64,000 nucleotides of DNA from NCBI GenBank assembly GCA_029558635.1, contig JAKQEE010000052.1:140860-204859 (forward strand). Reading direction: 5' to 3'. Below, piece by piece: positions 1 to 8,197 of this stretch. The position numbers and the translations under genes are program-made. This DNA comes from Pseudomonadota bacterium. Lineage in GTDB: Bacteria; Pseudomonadota; Alphaproteobacteria; Micavibrionales; Micavibrionaceae. The notes beneath the pieces are model-generated. The model saw nothing but the letters and a program-made list of their open reading frames with translations. It did not search any database and was not told where the DNA came from. The first letter of the stretch is position 1. Each line of letters begins with the position of its first letter.

Positions 1-208
1 ATGTTTCTTTGCCGTGGATGGTGGCCACGATTCCGGTTTCGGCCCAGCCGCGTTCAAACTCGATTCCCCATTCGGACAGTTTGCGGGCGATCAGGTCGGA
101 GGCGTAAATTTCCTCATAGGATGTCGCCGGATGACGGTGCAGATCATGCCGACAGACTTTGACTTCTTCGACGATGTCGTTGAGGAAATTCGAGTTTGGT
201 TCGGTCAT
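1..208 (-). CDS. M20-family amidohydrolase, N-terminal fragment (cut by window edge)
   Basis: About 69 residues are visible, beginning at an ATG that overlaps the yejE stop codon (ATGA at 205-208). The translation contains RHDLHRHPATSYEE and, further on, ETGIVATIHG. This is the N-terminal signature of M20D peptidases/aminoacyl-amidohydrolases (hippurate hydrolase, IAA-amino-acid hydrolase type), which use two metal ions to cleave N-acyl amino acids or small peptides. The metal ligands lie beyond the window. Coupling to a Yej-type peptide permease suggests it processes imported peptides or acyl-amino acids in the cytoplasm; the substrate is inferred. Family assignment is good and exact activity unknown. 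Confidence 0.8.
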   Translation of the reverse strand, partial: MTEPNSNFLNDIVEEVKVCRHDLHRHPATSYEEIYASDLIARKLSEWGIEFERGWAETGIVATIHGKET

Positions 209-1233
209 AATTTCGTTTTCCGTGGGTCGAAGGCGTCGCGCACGGCCTCGCCGATAAAAGTGAGGAGGGTGAGCATAATCGCCAGAGAAAAAAACGCGGT
301 CGCGCCAAGCCATGGAGCGTTGATGTTGTTCTTGCCTTGGGCCAATAGCTCACCCAGAGACGGAGAACCGGGCGGCAGGCCCAAGCCCAGAAAATCAAGC
401 GAGGTCAGGGCGGTGATCGACCCCGTCAGAACGAATGGCATCATGGTAAGCGTTGCAACCACGGCGTTAGGGAGGATGTGACGGTGCATCAGGGTAAAGT
501 TGCCGACGCCCAACGCTCTTGCCGCGCGGACGTAATCAAGCGAGCGAGCGCGGAGGAATTCGGCCCGCACCACGTCAACCAGATGCGTCCATGAAAAGAG
601 CAGCAAGATTAAAAGCAATGTCCAGAATCCGGGAATGAACATGGCGGAGAAAATAATCAGGATGTAGAGGCTGGGGAGGGAGGACCAGATTTCGATCACG
701 CGTTGGGCGATCAGATCGACTTTGCCGCCGTAGAAGCCTTGCATCGCGCCTGCGGCAACGCCGATCAATGACGAGAAAACTGTCAATGCGAGGCCGAAGA
801 GGACGGAGATGCGGAAGCCGTAGAGAACGCGGGCCAGCACGTCGCGGCCTTGGTCGTCCGTGCCTAACAAATTGTCGGCGGTCGGCGCGGACGGTGCAGG
901 GGATGGCAGGTCGTAGTTGATGGTATCGAAAGAGTACGGGATAGGGGCGCGGAGCATCCATCCGTCTTTTTTGATCAGTTCTGCCACATACGGGTCACGG
1001 TAATCGGCTTCGGTTTCCAGTTCTCCACCGAACAGCGTTTCGGGATAGGACTTCAGGAAAGGCACGTAGGTGCTCCCTTTATAGTCCACCAAAAGGGGTT
1101 TGCTGTTGGCGATCAGGTTGGCCGACATTGCCACGACGAATAGGACAAGAAAAATCCATAGCGACCAGTAGCCGCGTTTGTTGGCTTTGAATTGCGCCCA
1201 GCGGCGTTGTGTAACGGGAGAAAAACTAAGCAT
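205..1233 (-). CDS. yejE: ABC transporter permease, YejE-like (peptide import)
   Basis: Inner-membrane permease of 342 aa. It has one N-terminal membrane segment (about residues 22-44), a long periplasmic stretch (about 45-130), then a BPD_transp_1 domain with about five further segments. The cytoplasmic EAA-type loop is visible around DYVRAARALGVGN followed by RHILPN, the contact with the ATPase. The large N-terminal periplasmic insert is typical of YejE, the partner of YejB in the oligopeptide/microcin C importer YejABEF. The start overlaps the end of yejB by 8 bases and the stop overlaps the M20 amidohydrolase start. No ATPase (YejF) is visible; it may lie beyond the window edge. Confidence 0.9.
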   Translation of the reverse strand: MLSFSPVTQRRWAQFKANKRGYWSLWIFLVLFVVAMSANLIANSKPLLVDYKGSTYVPFLKSYPETLFGGELETEADYRDPYVAELIKKDGWMLRAPIPYSFDTINYDLPSPAPSAPTADNLLGTDDQGRDVLARVLYGFRISVLFGLALTVFSSLIGVAAGAMQGFYGGKVDLIAQRVIEIWSSLPSLYILIIFSAMFIPGFWTLLLILLLFSWTHLVDVVRAEFLRARSLDYVRAARALGVGNFTLMHRHILPNAVVATLTMMPFVLTGSITALTSLDFLGLGLPPGSPSLGELLAQGKNNINAPWLGATAFFSLAIMLTLLTFIGEAVRDAFDPRKTKL

Positions 1234-2335
1234 TTGGGCTGGCCTCGAAATTGATACGGGGATCGACGAGGACGTAGACGATGTCGCGGAGCAGTGTGAC
1301 GACGAGACCGATCAGGGCATAAATATAAAGTGTGCCCAAGACTACCGGATAATCGCGGTTGATAATGGATTCGTAACCGAGCAGCCCCAAACCGTCGAGC
1401 GAGAAAATGACCTCGATCAGCAGCGAACCGGTAAAGAAGATGTGCATAAAGGCTGCCGGAAATCCGGCAATCACGATCAGCATGGCGTTACGGAAGACAT
1501 GGCCGTAGAGGACTTTTTTTTCGGGTAGGCCTTTGGCACGGGCGGTCAGGACGTATTGTTTACCGATTTCATCGAGGAAAGAATTTTTGGTGAGCATGGT
1601 CAGGCCCGCAAAACCCGAAATCACCATGGCGCAGACGGGCAGGGTCATGTGCCAGATATAATCGATGGCCTGTTTCCACCACGGGAAGGTTGCCCAGTCG
1701 TCCGATACGATTCCGCGCAAGGGGAAGAGGTCAAAATACCGCCCGCCTGCAAAAAGGATGATAAGCAGGATGGCAAAGAGGAATGAGGGGATGGCATATC
1801 CCACAAAAATAGCGGCAGAGGTCCAGATGTCGAACGGCTGTCCGTCTTTCACGGCTTTTTTAATGCCCAGCGGGATTGATATCAGATAGATCAGCAGCGT
1901 TGACCACAGGCCCAGAGAAATGGAGACGGGCATTTTTTCCAAAACGAGATCGGTGACCTTCACATCGCGGTAGTAACTCGTCCCCAGATCGAAGCGCAGG
2001 TAATTGCCGATCATGGTCATGAAACGTTCGGGGGCAGGTTTGTCGAAGCCGTACATGGCTTCCAGTTCCTTGACGAATTCGGGGTCGAGACCCTGCGCGC
2101 CGCGATATTGGGATGACTGGCCCGTCATTTGTGCGGCCATGTTCTGTCCGGCCATATCGCCGCTGCCGCCGCCGGAAATCCGTCCGGTGGCTTCCGCGCC
2201 GTGGCCTTGCAATTGAGCGATCATCCGCTCGACAGGACCGCCCGGTACGAACTGGATCACGACAAAGCTGACCAGCAATATTCCGAAGATTGTCGGGATC
2301 ATCAGGGCAAGGCGACGGAGGATATAATTTAACAT
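1226..2335 (-). CDS. yejB: ABC transporter permease, YejB-like (peptide import)
   Basis: Permease of 369 aa. It begins with the first membrane segment (MLNYILRRLALMIPTIFGIL) common to DppB/OppB-type permeases, followed by VQFVPGGPVE-type sequence. A glycine/glutamine-rich periplasmic insert (about 45-80) characteristic of YejB precedes the BPD_transp_1 domain with about five segments. The EAA loop is seen at LTARAKGLPEKK. It should pair with YejE to form the membrane channel. In the same direction and 51 bases upstream lies the ChaN/TraB-like gene; a candidate binding protein (yejA-like, 6394-8181) lies four further genes upstream rather than adjacent. Confidence 0.9.
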   Translation of the reverse strand: MLNYILRRLALMIPTIFGILLVSFVVIQFVPGGPVERMIAQLQGHGAEATGRISGGGSGDMAGQNMAAQMTGQSSQYRGAQGLDPEFVKELEAMYGFDKPAPERFMTMIGNYLRFDLGTSYYRDVKVTDLVLEKMPVSISLGLWSTLLIYLISIPLGIKKAVKDGQPFDIWTSAAIFVGYAIPSFLFAILLIILFAGGRYFDLFPLRGIVSDDWATFPWWKQAIDYIWHMTLPVCAMVISGFAGLTMLTKNSFLDEIGKQYVLTARAKGLPEKKVLYGHVFRNAMLIVIAGFPAAFMHIFFTGSLLIEVIFSLDGLGLLGYESIINRDYPVVLGTLYIYALIGLVVTLLRDIVYVLVDPRINFEASPNA

Positions 2336-2386
2336 ACCGCCATTGAATCATATTATGGACAGATGTTCCAGTGGCCAAACGCTGTT

Positions 2387-3301
2387 TTACAGGTTTAGTG
2401 GGCTAGGCGACGGGGCTGTGGAAGTCGGGTTGCGGGGGATGTCTTGTGTCGCTATTTGAATTTCCAGTGGCGACGATGCTTCGTTAACCGCCAATCTTAT
2501 GGCATTGGGAGTTTTGTCTGAAATCCGGAGCTCGCCTTCTTTTATAAAATACACCATTTCCGGTGGGTCTTCGCCGATATTCATTCCCAGTCTTTCATTG
2601 ATTTGTTTTCGTTCTTCCATCGCCTTGGCGTAGTCTTCTCGACTTGCATAGATGTCTATTTTTATAGCCGTTCCCTTCAACTTTTCATCCCAGTCATCTT
2701 TTTGCTCGCCGTGGGCGGCTCCCCATATGGCGATGGATTTTCCTTGGGATGTCGCGTTCATGAATTCTGCCGTCTGGCTATCATTGGTTCGAGCTTTGTG
2801 GAATGCCCGCTCGGCCTCAATATTCTCTTCGGAAGTTATTATTTCTAATGCAAATTGAGCGTTGGCAAGCATCGATTTTTTCATTTCATCGAAGCCGTTG
2901 CCATGATCCCCGCAATGGACGCTTATTCCGAGTTTGGAAGCCATTGTTGTCGTCGTGTATAATTGATCGACCAAGGCTCGGTCCTCAATTGTGTCATTCA
3001 AGTACATCCCACTGTCTTTCAGCGCTTGTGTAAATTCTTCGCGGGTGCTGATTTTACCGGATGCCAGCTTATCGATGGCGGGCTGATTTTTTGTGTGAAT
3101 CTCAAGGTAAAGATCAGTAGTGCCCACTTCTGCGTAGGTAACCAATGCCTCTTTCCCGTACAGGGCATTTAGAATGTCGGGATTCTCGTGGTTGCTTTCG
3201 CCGATCAGGATGTGGTCGGCGTACGGTCCTGCCGCTCTCAGAGTGTCAGCGAGTCCTATTTTTCTTGTATATGTTTTTTGCCCCGAGTCCACGCGTCTCA
3301 C
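2387..3301 (-). CDS. hypothetical protein, possibly ChaN/TraB (Tiki)-like
   Basis: A 304-aa protein without a signal peptide or membrane segment. LIGESNHENPD sits near the N-terminus (about 32-42) and IWGAAHGEQ further on. A GExxH-type motif followed by a second G-x-x-H element recalls the ChaN/TraB/Tiki and erythromycin-esterase-like superfamily, whose members bind haem or hydrolyse small substrates. The resemblance rests on these two motifs only. The start shown is GTG; a second in-frame GTG nine bases downstream has a better-spaced AAAGG and may be the real one. Composition is more AT-rich than the neighbouring genes, and the C-terminus is low-complexity (Pro/Ser/Thr). Confidence 0.6.
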   Translation of the reverse strand: MRRVDSGQKTYTRKIGLADTLRAAGPYADHILIGESNHENPDILNALYGKEALVTYAEVGTTDLYLEIHTKNQPAIDKLASGKISTREEFTQALKDSGMYLNDTIEDRALVDQLYTTTTMASKLGISVHCGDHGNGFDEMKKSMLANAQFALEIITSEENIEAERAFHKARTNDSQTAEFMNATSQGKSIAIWGAAHGEQKDDWDEKLKGTAIKIDIYASREDYAKAMEERKQINERLGMNIGEDPPEMVYFIKEGELRISDKTPNAIRLAVNEASSPLEIQIATQDIPRNPTSTAPSPSPLNL

Positions 3302-3359
3302 ACCTTTGTCCCGAAGTCATAATATATATGTAAAATATTAACGGAGTGTTAGGATTTGT

Positions 3360-3971
3360 TTAAGGTCTTATGTTCCAGTGGGTAACGCGCCAGTTTTTGC
3401 CTTTTTCACATTCCAGAATGCCGTAGGCGCCGGTCGAGAGTTTCAGGGGGACGTTTTCGTCTTTTTTGGCCAGGGCGAGGGCAAAGCGGGCAATACCGTT
3501 GCTGGTCACGGCAAAGACCGTCTGGTTTTCGAATTCTTCCACGCATTGTTTCAGGAAATTCTTCCAGTTCAGGATAATTTCCGGCGGGCGGGGGGACCAG
3601 TCTTCGGGCATGACGGCTTCGCGGTCCCATTTTTCGAGGGTGGATTCGCCCAAACGTTCGATGACTTTATCCTCGGGCTGGTTTTCGTCGGGGCCGTAGT
3701 CGATTTCATTGAGGAAATCGAGCGGCGAGGATGGTTTGGTGCAGCCCATCGGCAGGCAGATCAGACGGGCTGTGTCAATCGTGCGCCGTAGATGTGACGT
3801 GAATACACGAGCCGGTTTTATGTTTAGTCCTTTAAGATGGTGACCGAGACGCAGAGCTTGCTCTTCACCTTCGCAGGTTATGGGAAGATCGGTACGCGCG
3901 CCGACGCGGGTCAGGATATCCCCTTTCCTGAAAGTATTGCCGTGGCGGATGATAACCAGTCTAGTCGGCAT
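3360..3971 (-). CDS. histidine phosphatase superfamily protein
   Basis: A 203-aa cytosolic protein of the phosphoglycerate mutase/SixA fold. The nucleophile loop IIRHGNT is at residues 7-13, with TSHLRRTIDTA (about 58-68) supplying the second phosphate-binding arginine and the NEIDYG element in mid-protein. The usual second catalytic His motif (SHGG-like) is replaced by VTSNGIARF, a variant found in some PGAM-like proteins. It overlaps the upstream O-antigen ligase-like gene by 11 bases, so the two are probably co-translated. The position next to surface-polysaccharide genes suggests a sugar-phosphate or regulatory phosphatase role, but the substrate is unknown. Confidence 0.8.
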   Translation of the reverse strand: MPTRLVIIRHGNTFRKGDILTRVGARTDLPITCEGEEQALRLGHHLKGLNIKPARVFTSHLRRTIDTARLICLPMGCTKPSSPLDFLNEIDYGPDENQPEDKVIERLGESTLEKWDREAVMPEDWSPRPPEIILNWKNFLKQCVEEFENQTVFAVTSNGIARFALALAKKDENVPLKLSTGAYGILECEKGKNWRVTHWNIRP

Positions 3972-5610
3972 TGATTTGTTGCCTCATCGTTTCAATGTCT
4001 TTTCGTGTGGCCTTGGGATAGGGGTAAATCAATCCTTTTTCAAGAGTTTTTCGCGCCAAATCTTTGTGCCCTGCGCCAAGATCCAGCGTAATTGCGAATT
4101 TGCGCGCGGGCCAGAAAGCTGGATTGAGGGCGAGGCTTTTCTCCAGCAACCTTTGTGTTTCAATGGGTTTTTCGGGGGCGTTCAAAAAGATGGCTTGCGC
4201 ACGAAGGAACGGAATTTCGGCATTCAGAGGGTTTGCGCGTTCGGCTTCGTCGAGCAATTTTCCGGCTTGGCTCAAGTCCTTTTGCGGCATCATAAACATA
4301 AAACGCACGGCCATTATCCGGCAATCGGGGAAATCAGGATCGGCGTCTTCGAGGCAGGCAGTCATGGCCGCATCGAAGCGGGGCTGGTTATGAAGATGGG
4401 CGGACTTTTTGACTTCGCCCCAGATCATGAATGTATAAAGGGCTGAGACAGAAAGATAGGTGGTGAGGAGCAATGTTATCAATAGGCTTCCCGAAAAAAA
4501 CAGGGAGGTCTTATGCGGCTCGGTGTGCGGGTCGTGATGGTTCGAGCGGATCAGGCCCAGTGCAAACCCCATTACTACCAAAAACGCCACGACGTGCAAT
4601 GGGTAGGTGAGGTGCATCGAGATCAACAGGATGGTCAGGAGTGCGGCGGGGAGAGCATTGCGGGTTTTGTTTTTTAGAGCTATCCATCCGGCCAGAACGA
4701 AGATGCTGTAGAGAAGAATGGTTGCGGGCCATCCTGATTCCACCGCCATCTGCAACGGGTCCATGTGGGTCATGTAGCCCAGAGAATTGTCCCCTTCGAG
4801 GCGGAAGGGTGGATATTGCAGATGGAATGTTCCAAGGCCAAGTCCTGTCAGTGGCTTGATCCACGACATGTCCCATGCGGCGGACCATAGGGCCAGACGG
4901 CCTGTGGAATGATCCAGTGTGTGGGTGATGCGGTCGCCGAAGCCAGTGAAGATGGTCATGACTCCGATCAGGATGGTCATGGCCAATGTGCCGACGATCA
5001 GGTTGAAGCGTTTCGATTTTTCCCAGTGGGCAGGAGAGAGAGAAAAATAGACGCCCAGTCCCGCAATGAGGGCGAGGAAGGCTGTGCGGCTTTCGGTGGT
5101 AATGAGAGCGGCGAGAAAGAGCGGAACGGCGTAGAGAGTATATCTGTTTTTGAAAGAGGCAATCGCGGCAAACGCCATCAGAATGCCTAGCAGGTTGGCA
5201 TCTTCGAACGGGAAGTCGGGGCGTTTGATATTGTGTCCGAATTGCCAGAGCGTGTAGAAGGCCAGAAGTCCGGCGGTGGCAATCAATGGCGAGGTCAGGT
5301 TGGTGCGATAGGTCACCGTTACCATATAAGAGAGCGGCAGGGCGCCGAAAATCAGCCATGTGATTTTGGAAGGGAAAGGAACCGGGCTTAATAACCCTGA
5401 GATACCCCAAAGAAGCCAGAGGCTCAGTAACGTCAACAAAAGAGGATCGGTCGAGGATAGGTTTATCAGGCGATTGCCGAGGATCAGCGTGACGGCCATC
5501 ACTATAAAGGGAACCAGAATGAGCGGCAGGTCGGCGGATTGGGGGATCAGGCCCAGAAGAAAGGGGATACCCAACAGAAAAGGCGAGAAAAAGAGAACCA
5601 CCCGTTTCAT
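3961..5610 (-). CDS. O-antigen ligase/polymerase (Wzy_C) family membrane protein
   Basis: A 549-aa polytopic membrane protein with about 11-12 hydrophobic segments in the first 390 residues. The large periplasmic loop of the WaaL/Wzy_C family is recognisable at about 225-270 (STGRLALWSAAWDM, then TGLGLGTFHLQYP). The C-terminal 150 residues form a soluble helical region with TPR-like repeats (KLLDEAERANP, RLLEKSLALNPAFWPAR). Such proteins join or polymerise glycan on lipid carriers at the outer face of the inner membrane. It overlaps kdsB by four bases (ATGA), linking it to Kdo/LPS synthesis. Whether it is a ligase, a polymerase or a protein glycosyltransferase cannot be told from sequence alone. 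Confidence 0.8.
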   Translation of the reverse strand: MKRVVLFFSPFLLGIPFLLGLIPQSADLPLILVPFIVMAVTLILGNRLINLSSTDPLLLTLLSLWLLWGISGLLSPVPFPSKITWLIFGALPLSYMVTVTYRTNLTSPLIATAGLLAFYTLWQFGHNIKRPDFPFEDANLLGILMAFAAIASFKNRYTLYAVPLFLAALITTESRTAFLALIAGLGVYFSLSPAHWEKSKRFNLIVGTLAMTILIGVMTIFTGFGDRITHTLDHSTGRLALWSAAWDMSWIKPLTGLGLGTFHLQYPPFRLEGDNSLGYMTHMDPLQMAVESGWPATILLYSIFVLAGWIALKNKTRNALPAALLTILLISMHLTYPLHVVAFLVVMGFALGLIRSNHHDPHTEPHKTSLFFSGSLLITLLLTTYLSVSALYTFMIWGEVKKSAHLHNQPRFDAAMTACLEDADPDFPDCRIMAVRFMFMMPQKDLSQAGKLLDEAERANPLNAEIPFLRAQAIFLNAPEKPIETQRLLEKSLALNPAFWPARKFAITLDLGAGHKDLARKTLEKGLIYPYPKATRKDIETMRQQINAD

Positions 5611-6389
5611 GACAGGAGTTGTTCGGCCCGCGCCAGATCTTCGGGAGAGTCAATTCCGGTCATGGCGGGGCGACCTTTGTAATCGACAACCACCGTCTGG
5701 ATCGTCATTCCGTTTTCAAGGGCGCGAAGTTGTTCGAGGCCTTCGAGCGTTTCGTAATGCGACGGGGGTAACGCGATGTATTTCTCAAGAGATGTGCGTT
5801 TGTATCCGTACAATCCAATGTGACGATAGATGGGGGAAAGCGGTGTGCTGCGGTCCTCCTTGCGGATCGCGGGGATAATGTTTTTCGAAAACCACAGAGC
5901 GCGGCCCGAATTATTTATCACGGCGGTCGTTCCGGAGAAGGGTGTGGTTTTTTTGTTGTTGCGTAACTGATCCAGTTCTTCCCACGAGAGTTGCGTCATA
6001 GGGGTGATGATGTCGGCCTCTTTGTTATTTACAAAAGTGTCGATCAGTGCCGAAACAAAGTCCGGAGGGGTCAGTGGTGCGTCACCTTGCAGGTTGATGA
6101 TGAAATCGGGGTTTGTTTCCAGTTGCGATGCGGCGTCCATCACGCGGTCGGTGCCGGTTGCACAATCGGGTGAGGTCATCAGGGCGGGGATGCTGTATTC
6201 ACGGCAGAAATCGGCAATGCGACTGTCGTCCGTTGCGATGTGGACGGTTGCACCCGCGTGGGTTGCTGCCGCGGTGCGGGCGATATCATAGACGTGATGA
6301 ATCATGGCTTTGCCCTTCAGCAAGGCCATGGGTTTGCCGGGGAAGCGGGTTGATCCGTAACGGGCGGGAATGATGATTGCGGTTTTCAT
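5607..6389 (-). CDS. kdsB: 3-deoxy-manno-octulosonate cytidylyltransferase
   Basis: A 260-aa enzyme that activates Kdo with CTP to CMP-Kdo for the LPS inner core. The nucleotide-binding N-terminus is clear (IIPARYGSTRFPGKP, residues 6-20). Further KdsB hallmarks are VHIATDD (about 49-55), ATGTDRV (about 77-83), NLQGDAP (about 98-104) and YRHIGLYGYK in the second half. Length matches the family (about 245-260). It lies 4 bases downstream of the yejA-like gene and overlaps the O-antigen ligase-like gene, so it is an internal gene of the large minus-strand operon. It shows the organism makes Kdo-containing LPS. Confidence 0.96.
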   Translation of the reverse strand: MKTAIIIPARYGSTRFPGKPMALLKGKAMIHHVYDIARTAAATHAGATVHIATDDSRIADFCREYSIPALMTSPDCATGTDRVMDAASQLETNPDFIINLQGDAPLTPPDFVSALIDTFVNNKEADIITPMTQLSWEELDQLRNNKKTTPFSGTTAVINNSGRALWFSKNIIPAIRKEDRSTPLSPIYRHIGLYGYKRTSLEKYIALPPSHYETLEGLEQLRALENGMTIQTVVVDYKGRPAMTGIDSPEDLARAEQLLS

Positions 6390-6393
6390 TTTG

Positions 6394-8181
6394 TTATTCC
6401 TTCACCCACCATGTATCGAGAATAGCAGGGGTAAGGCCCGACAATTTTTCGGGGTGATCGAGTTTGGTCCACCATGCCAGACGCCATTTGTTATAGTACC
6501 AGTTCGGAATGGTATAGAAATTCCATTGCAGGACGCGGTCGAGCGCGTGGCAGGACGTTACCAGTTCCTCACGCGTGTCGGCGGCGATGATGTTGTCCAC
6601 CAATGTGTCGACGACGGGGTTTTTGACGCCGATATAATTGCGCGACCCGTTGATGTCGGCCTTGGCAGATGACCAAAATTCGCGTTGTTCGTTGCCTGGG
6701 CTGCTTGATTGCGGGATGACGCCGATGGTCATGTCAAAATCGAAATTCTGCATGCGGTTTTGATATTGGGCGTCGTCGATCACGCGGAAGGTCGCGGCGA
6801 CGCCGATTTTTTTCAAATTTTGGGTGAAGGGCAAGATCCAGCGTTCGAAAGCGGGGTTGGCATCGACCAGTTCAAATTCCAAACGCGTTCCGGTTTTCTC
6901 GTGAACACGCACACCGTCTTTGCCCAGTTTATATCCTGCGGCGTCGAGAATGTCGGATGCGCGTTTCAGATTGGCACGGACATTGCCCGACCCGTCGGTT
7001 TTTGGCGGATTATATTCGGTTGTGAACACTTCCGAAGGGAGCTGGTTTTTGAATGGTTCGAGGATCTGCAATTCTGCTGGGGAGGGGAGTCCTGTGGCGG
7101 CGAGGTCCGAGTTTTCAAAATAGGAACGGGTGCGGGTGTAAGAGCTGTAAGCGAATTGTTTGTTTTCCCATTCGAAGTCGAAGGCATAGGCCAGAGCTTC
7201 GCGGACTTGTCTGTCGGCAAAAACGGGGCGGCGGGTATTGTAGAGAAAACCCTGCAACCCTGTGGGGCGGTCGTTCTCGATTTCCTGTTTGGTGATGCGT
7301 CCGTCTTTGACTTGGGGAACGTCGTAGGCACTTTGCCAGAGTTTGGCGACGTTTTCCTGTTGCAAGTCAAATTCGCCCGCAAAAAATGCTTCGAGCGCAA
7401 CGTTCTGGTCGCGGTAATAGGTGTAGACGATCTTGTCGAAATTGTAGCGGCCCTTATTCACGGGGAGGTCTTTTCCCCACCAGTCGGGATTGCGCGTGAA
7501 TTCGATGGAGCGGCCAGCGGTGACATTCGAAATTTTATAAGGGCCTGCTGCGACGGGCGGGGTGAGGGTGGTTTCGGCAAAATTTTTACCTGTCCAGTAA
7601 TGTTTCGGCAAGATCGGCATTTGCGCGATGATGAGCGGTAGTTCGCGGTTATTTTTGGACGCGAGGTGAAAGGTAACTTTGTCGGAGGCGTCGGCGGTGA
7701 CGTTTTTCACATCCGTATAGTAGGCGCGGTAAAACGGGGCGCCGTCTTTTACAAGCGTATTAAACGTCCAGACGATGTCGTCGGCGGTCAGAGGTTTGCT
7801 GTCATCCCATACGGCTTTCGGATTTAGGGTAAATGTTACGGAGCTTTTGTCGGCGGCGAGGGCAACGTCACTTGCGACATATCCGTACATGGTGAATGGT
7901 TCGTCATAGGATTGAACCATCAGGGTAGGGTTGGTGAGAGCATCGATGCCGTCGGCGGATGCACCCTTGATAATGTACGGGTTAACGTTGTCAAACGTCC
8001 CGATGGAGGAGAGTTTGAGTGTGCCGCCCTTTGGCGCGCCCGGGTTGGTGTAGTCGAAATGGGTAAAGTCTGCGGGGTATTTTATGTCCCCATACAGCGA
8101 AAGTGCGTAATCGGCAGAGGCGGAATGGAGCGGGGCAGCCGAAAACGTGAAAAGCAGGGCTGCGGCGAGAAGGAATTTCAT
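6394..8181 (-). CDS. yejA: extracellular solute-binding protein, family 5 (YejA-like)
   Basis: A 595-aa periplasmic binding protein (SBP_bac_5). The ATG at 8181 is chosen because it gives a clean Sec signal peptide (MKFLLAAALLFTFSAAPLHS) and is preceded by AAAGGA; the frame stays open upstream but has no such features. The mature N-terminus carries the YejA-type block FTHFDYTNPGAPKGGT. This family delivers peptides or microcin C-like compounds to the YejBE permease, encoded about 4 kb downstream in the same operon. A second, similar gene occurs at 41014-42819. It lies 16 bases downstream of the EAL gene and 4 bases before kdsB. Confidence 0.92.
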   Translation of the reverse strand: MKFLLAAALLFTFSAAPLHSASADYALSLYGDIKYPADFTHFDYTNPGAPKGGTLKLSSIGTFDNVNPYIIKGASADGIDALTNPTLMVQSYDEPFTMYGYVASDVALAADKSSVTFTLNPKAVWDDSKPLTADDIVWTFNTLVKDGAPFYRAYYTDVKNVTADASDKVTFHLASKNNRELPLIIAQMPILPKHYWTGKNFAETTLTPPVAAGPYKISNVTAGRSIEFTRNPDWWGKDLPVNKGRYNFDKIVYTYYRDQNVALEAFFAGEFDLQQENVAKLWQSAYDVPQVKDGRITKQEIENDRPTGLQGFLYNTRRPVFADRQVREALAYAFDFEWENKQFAYSSYTRTRSYFENSDLAATGLPSPAELQILEPFKNQLPSEVFTTEYNPPKTDGSGNVRANLKRASDILDAAGYKLGKDGVRVHEKTGTRLEFELVDANPAFERWILPFTQNLKKIGVAATFRVIDDAQYQNRMQNFDFDMTIGVIPQSSSPGNEQREFWSSAKADINGSRNYIGVKNPVVDTLVDNIIAADTREELVTSCHALDRVLQWNFYTIPNWYYNKWRLAWWTKLDHPEKLSGLTPAILDTWWVKE

Positions 8182-8197
8182 GGTTTTATCCTTTATT

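Noticed and set aside
4511..5653. Alternative minus-strand frame inside the O-antigen ligase-like gene (380 codons)
   Set aside because: Same strand, shifted frame; Arg/His/Pro-rich and without membrane segments, whereas the chosen frame is a clear polytopic membrane protein.
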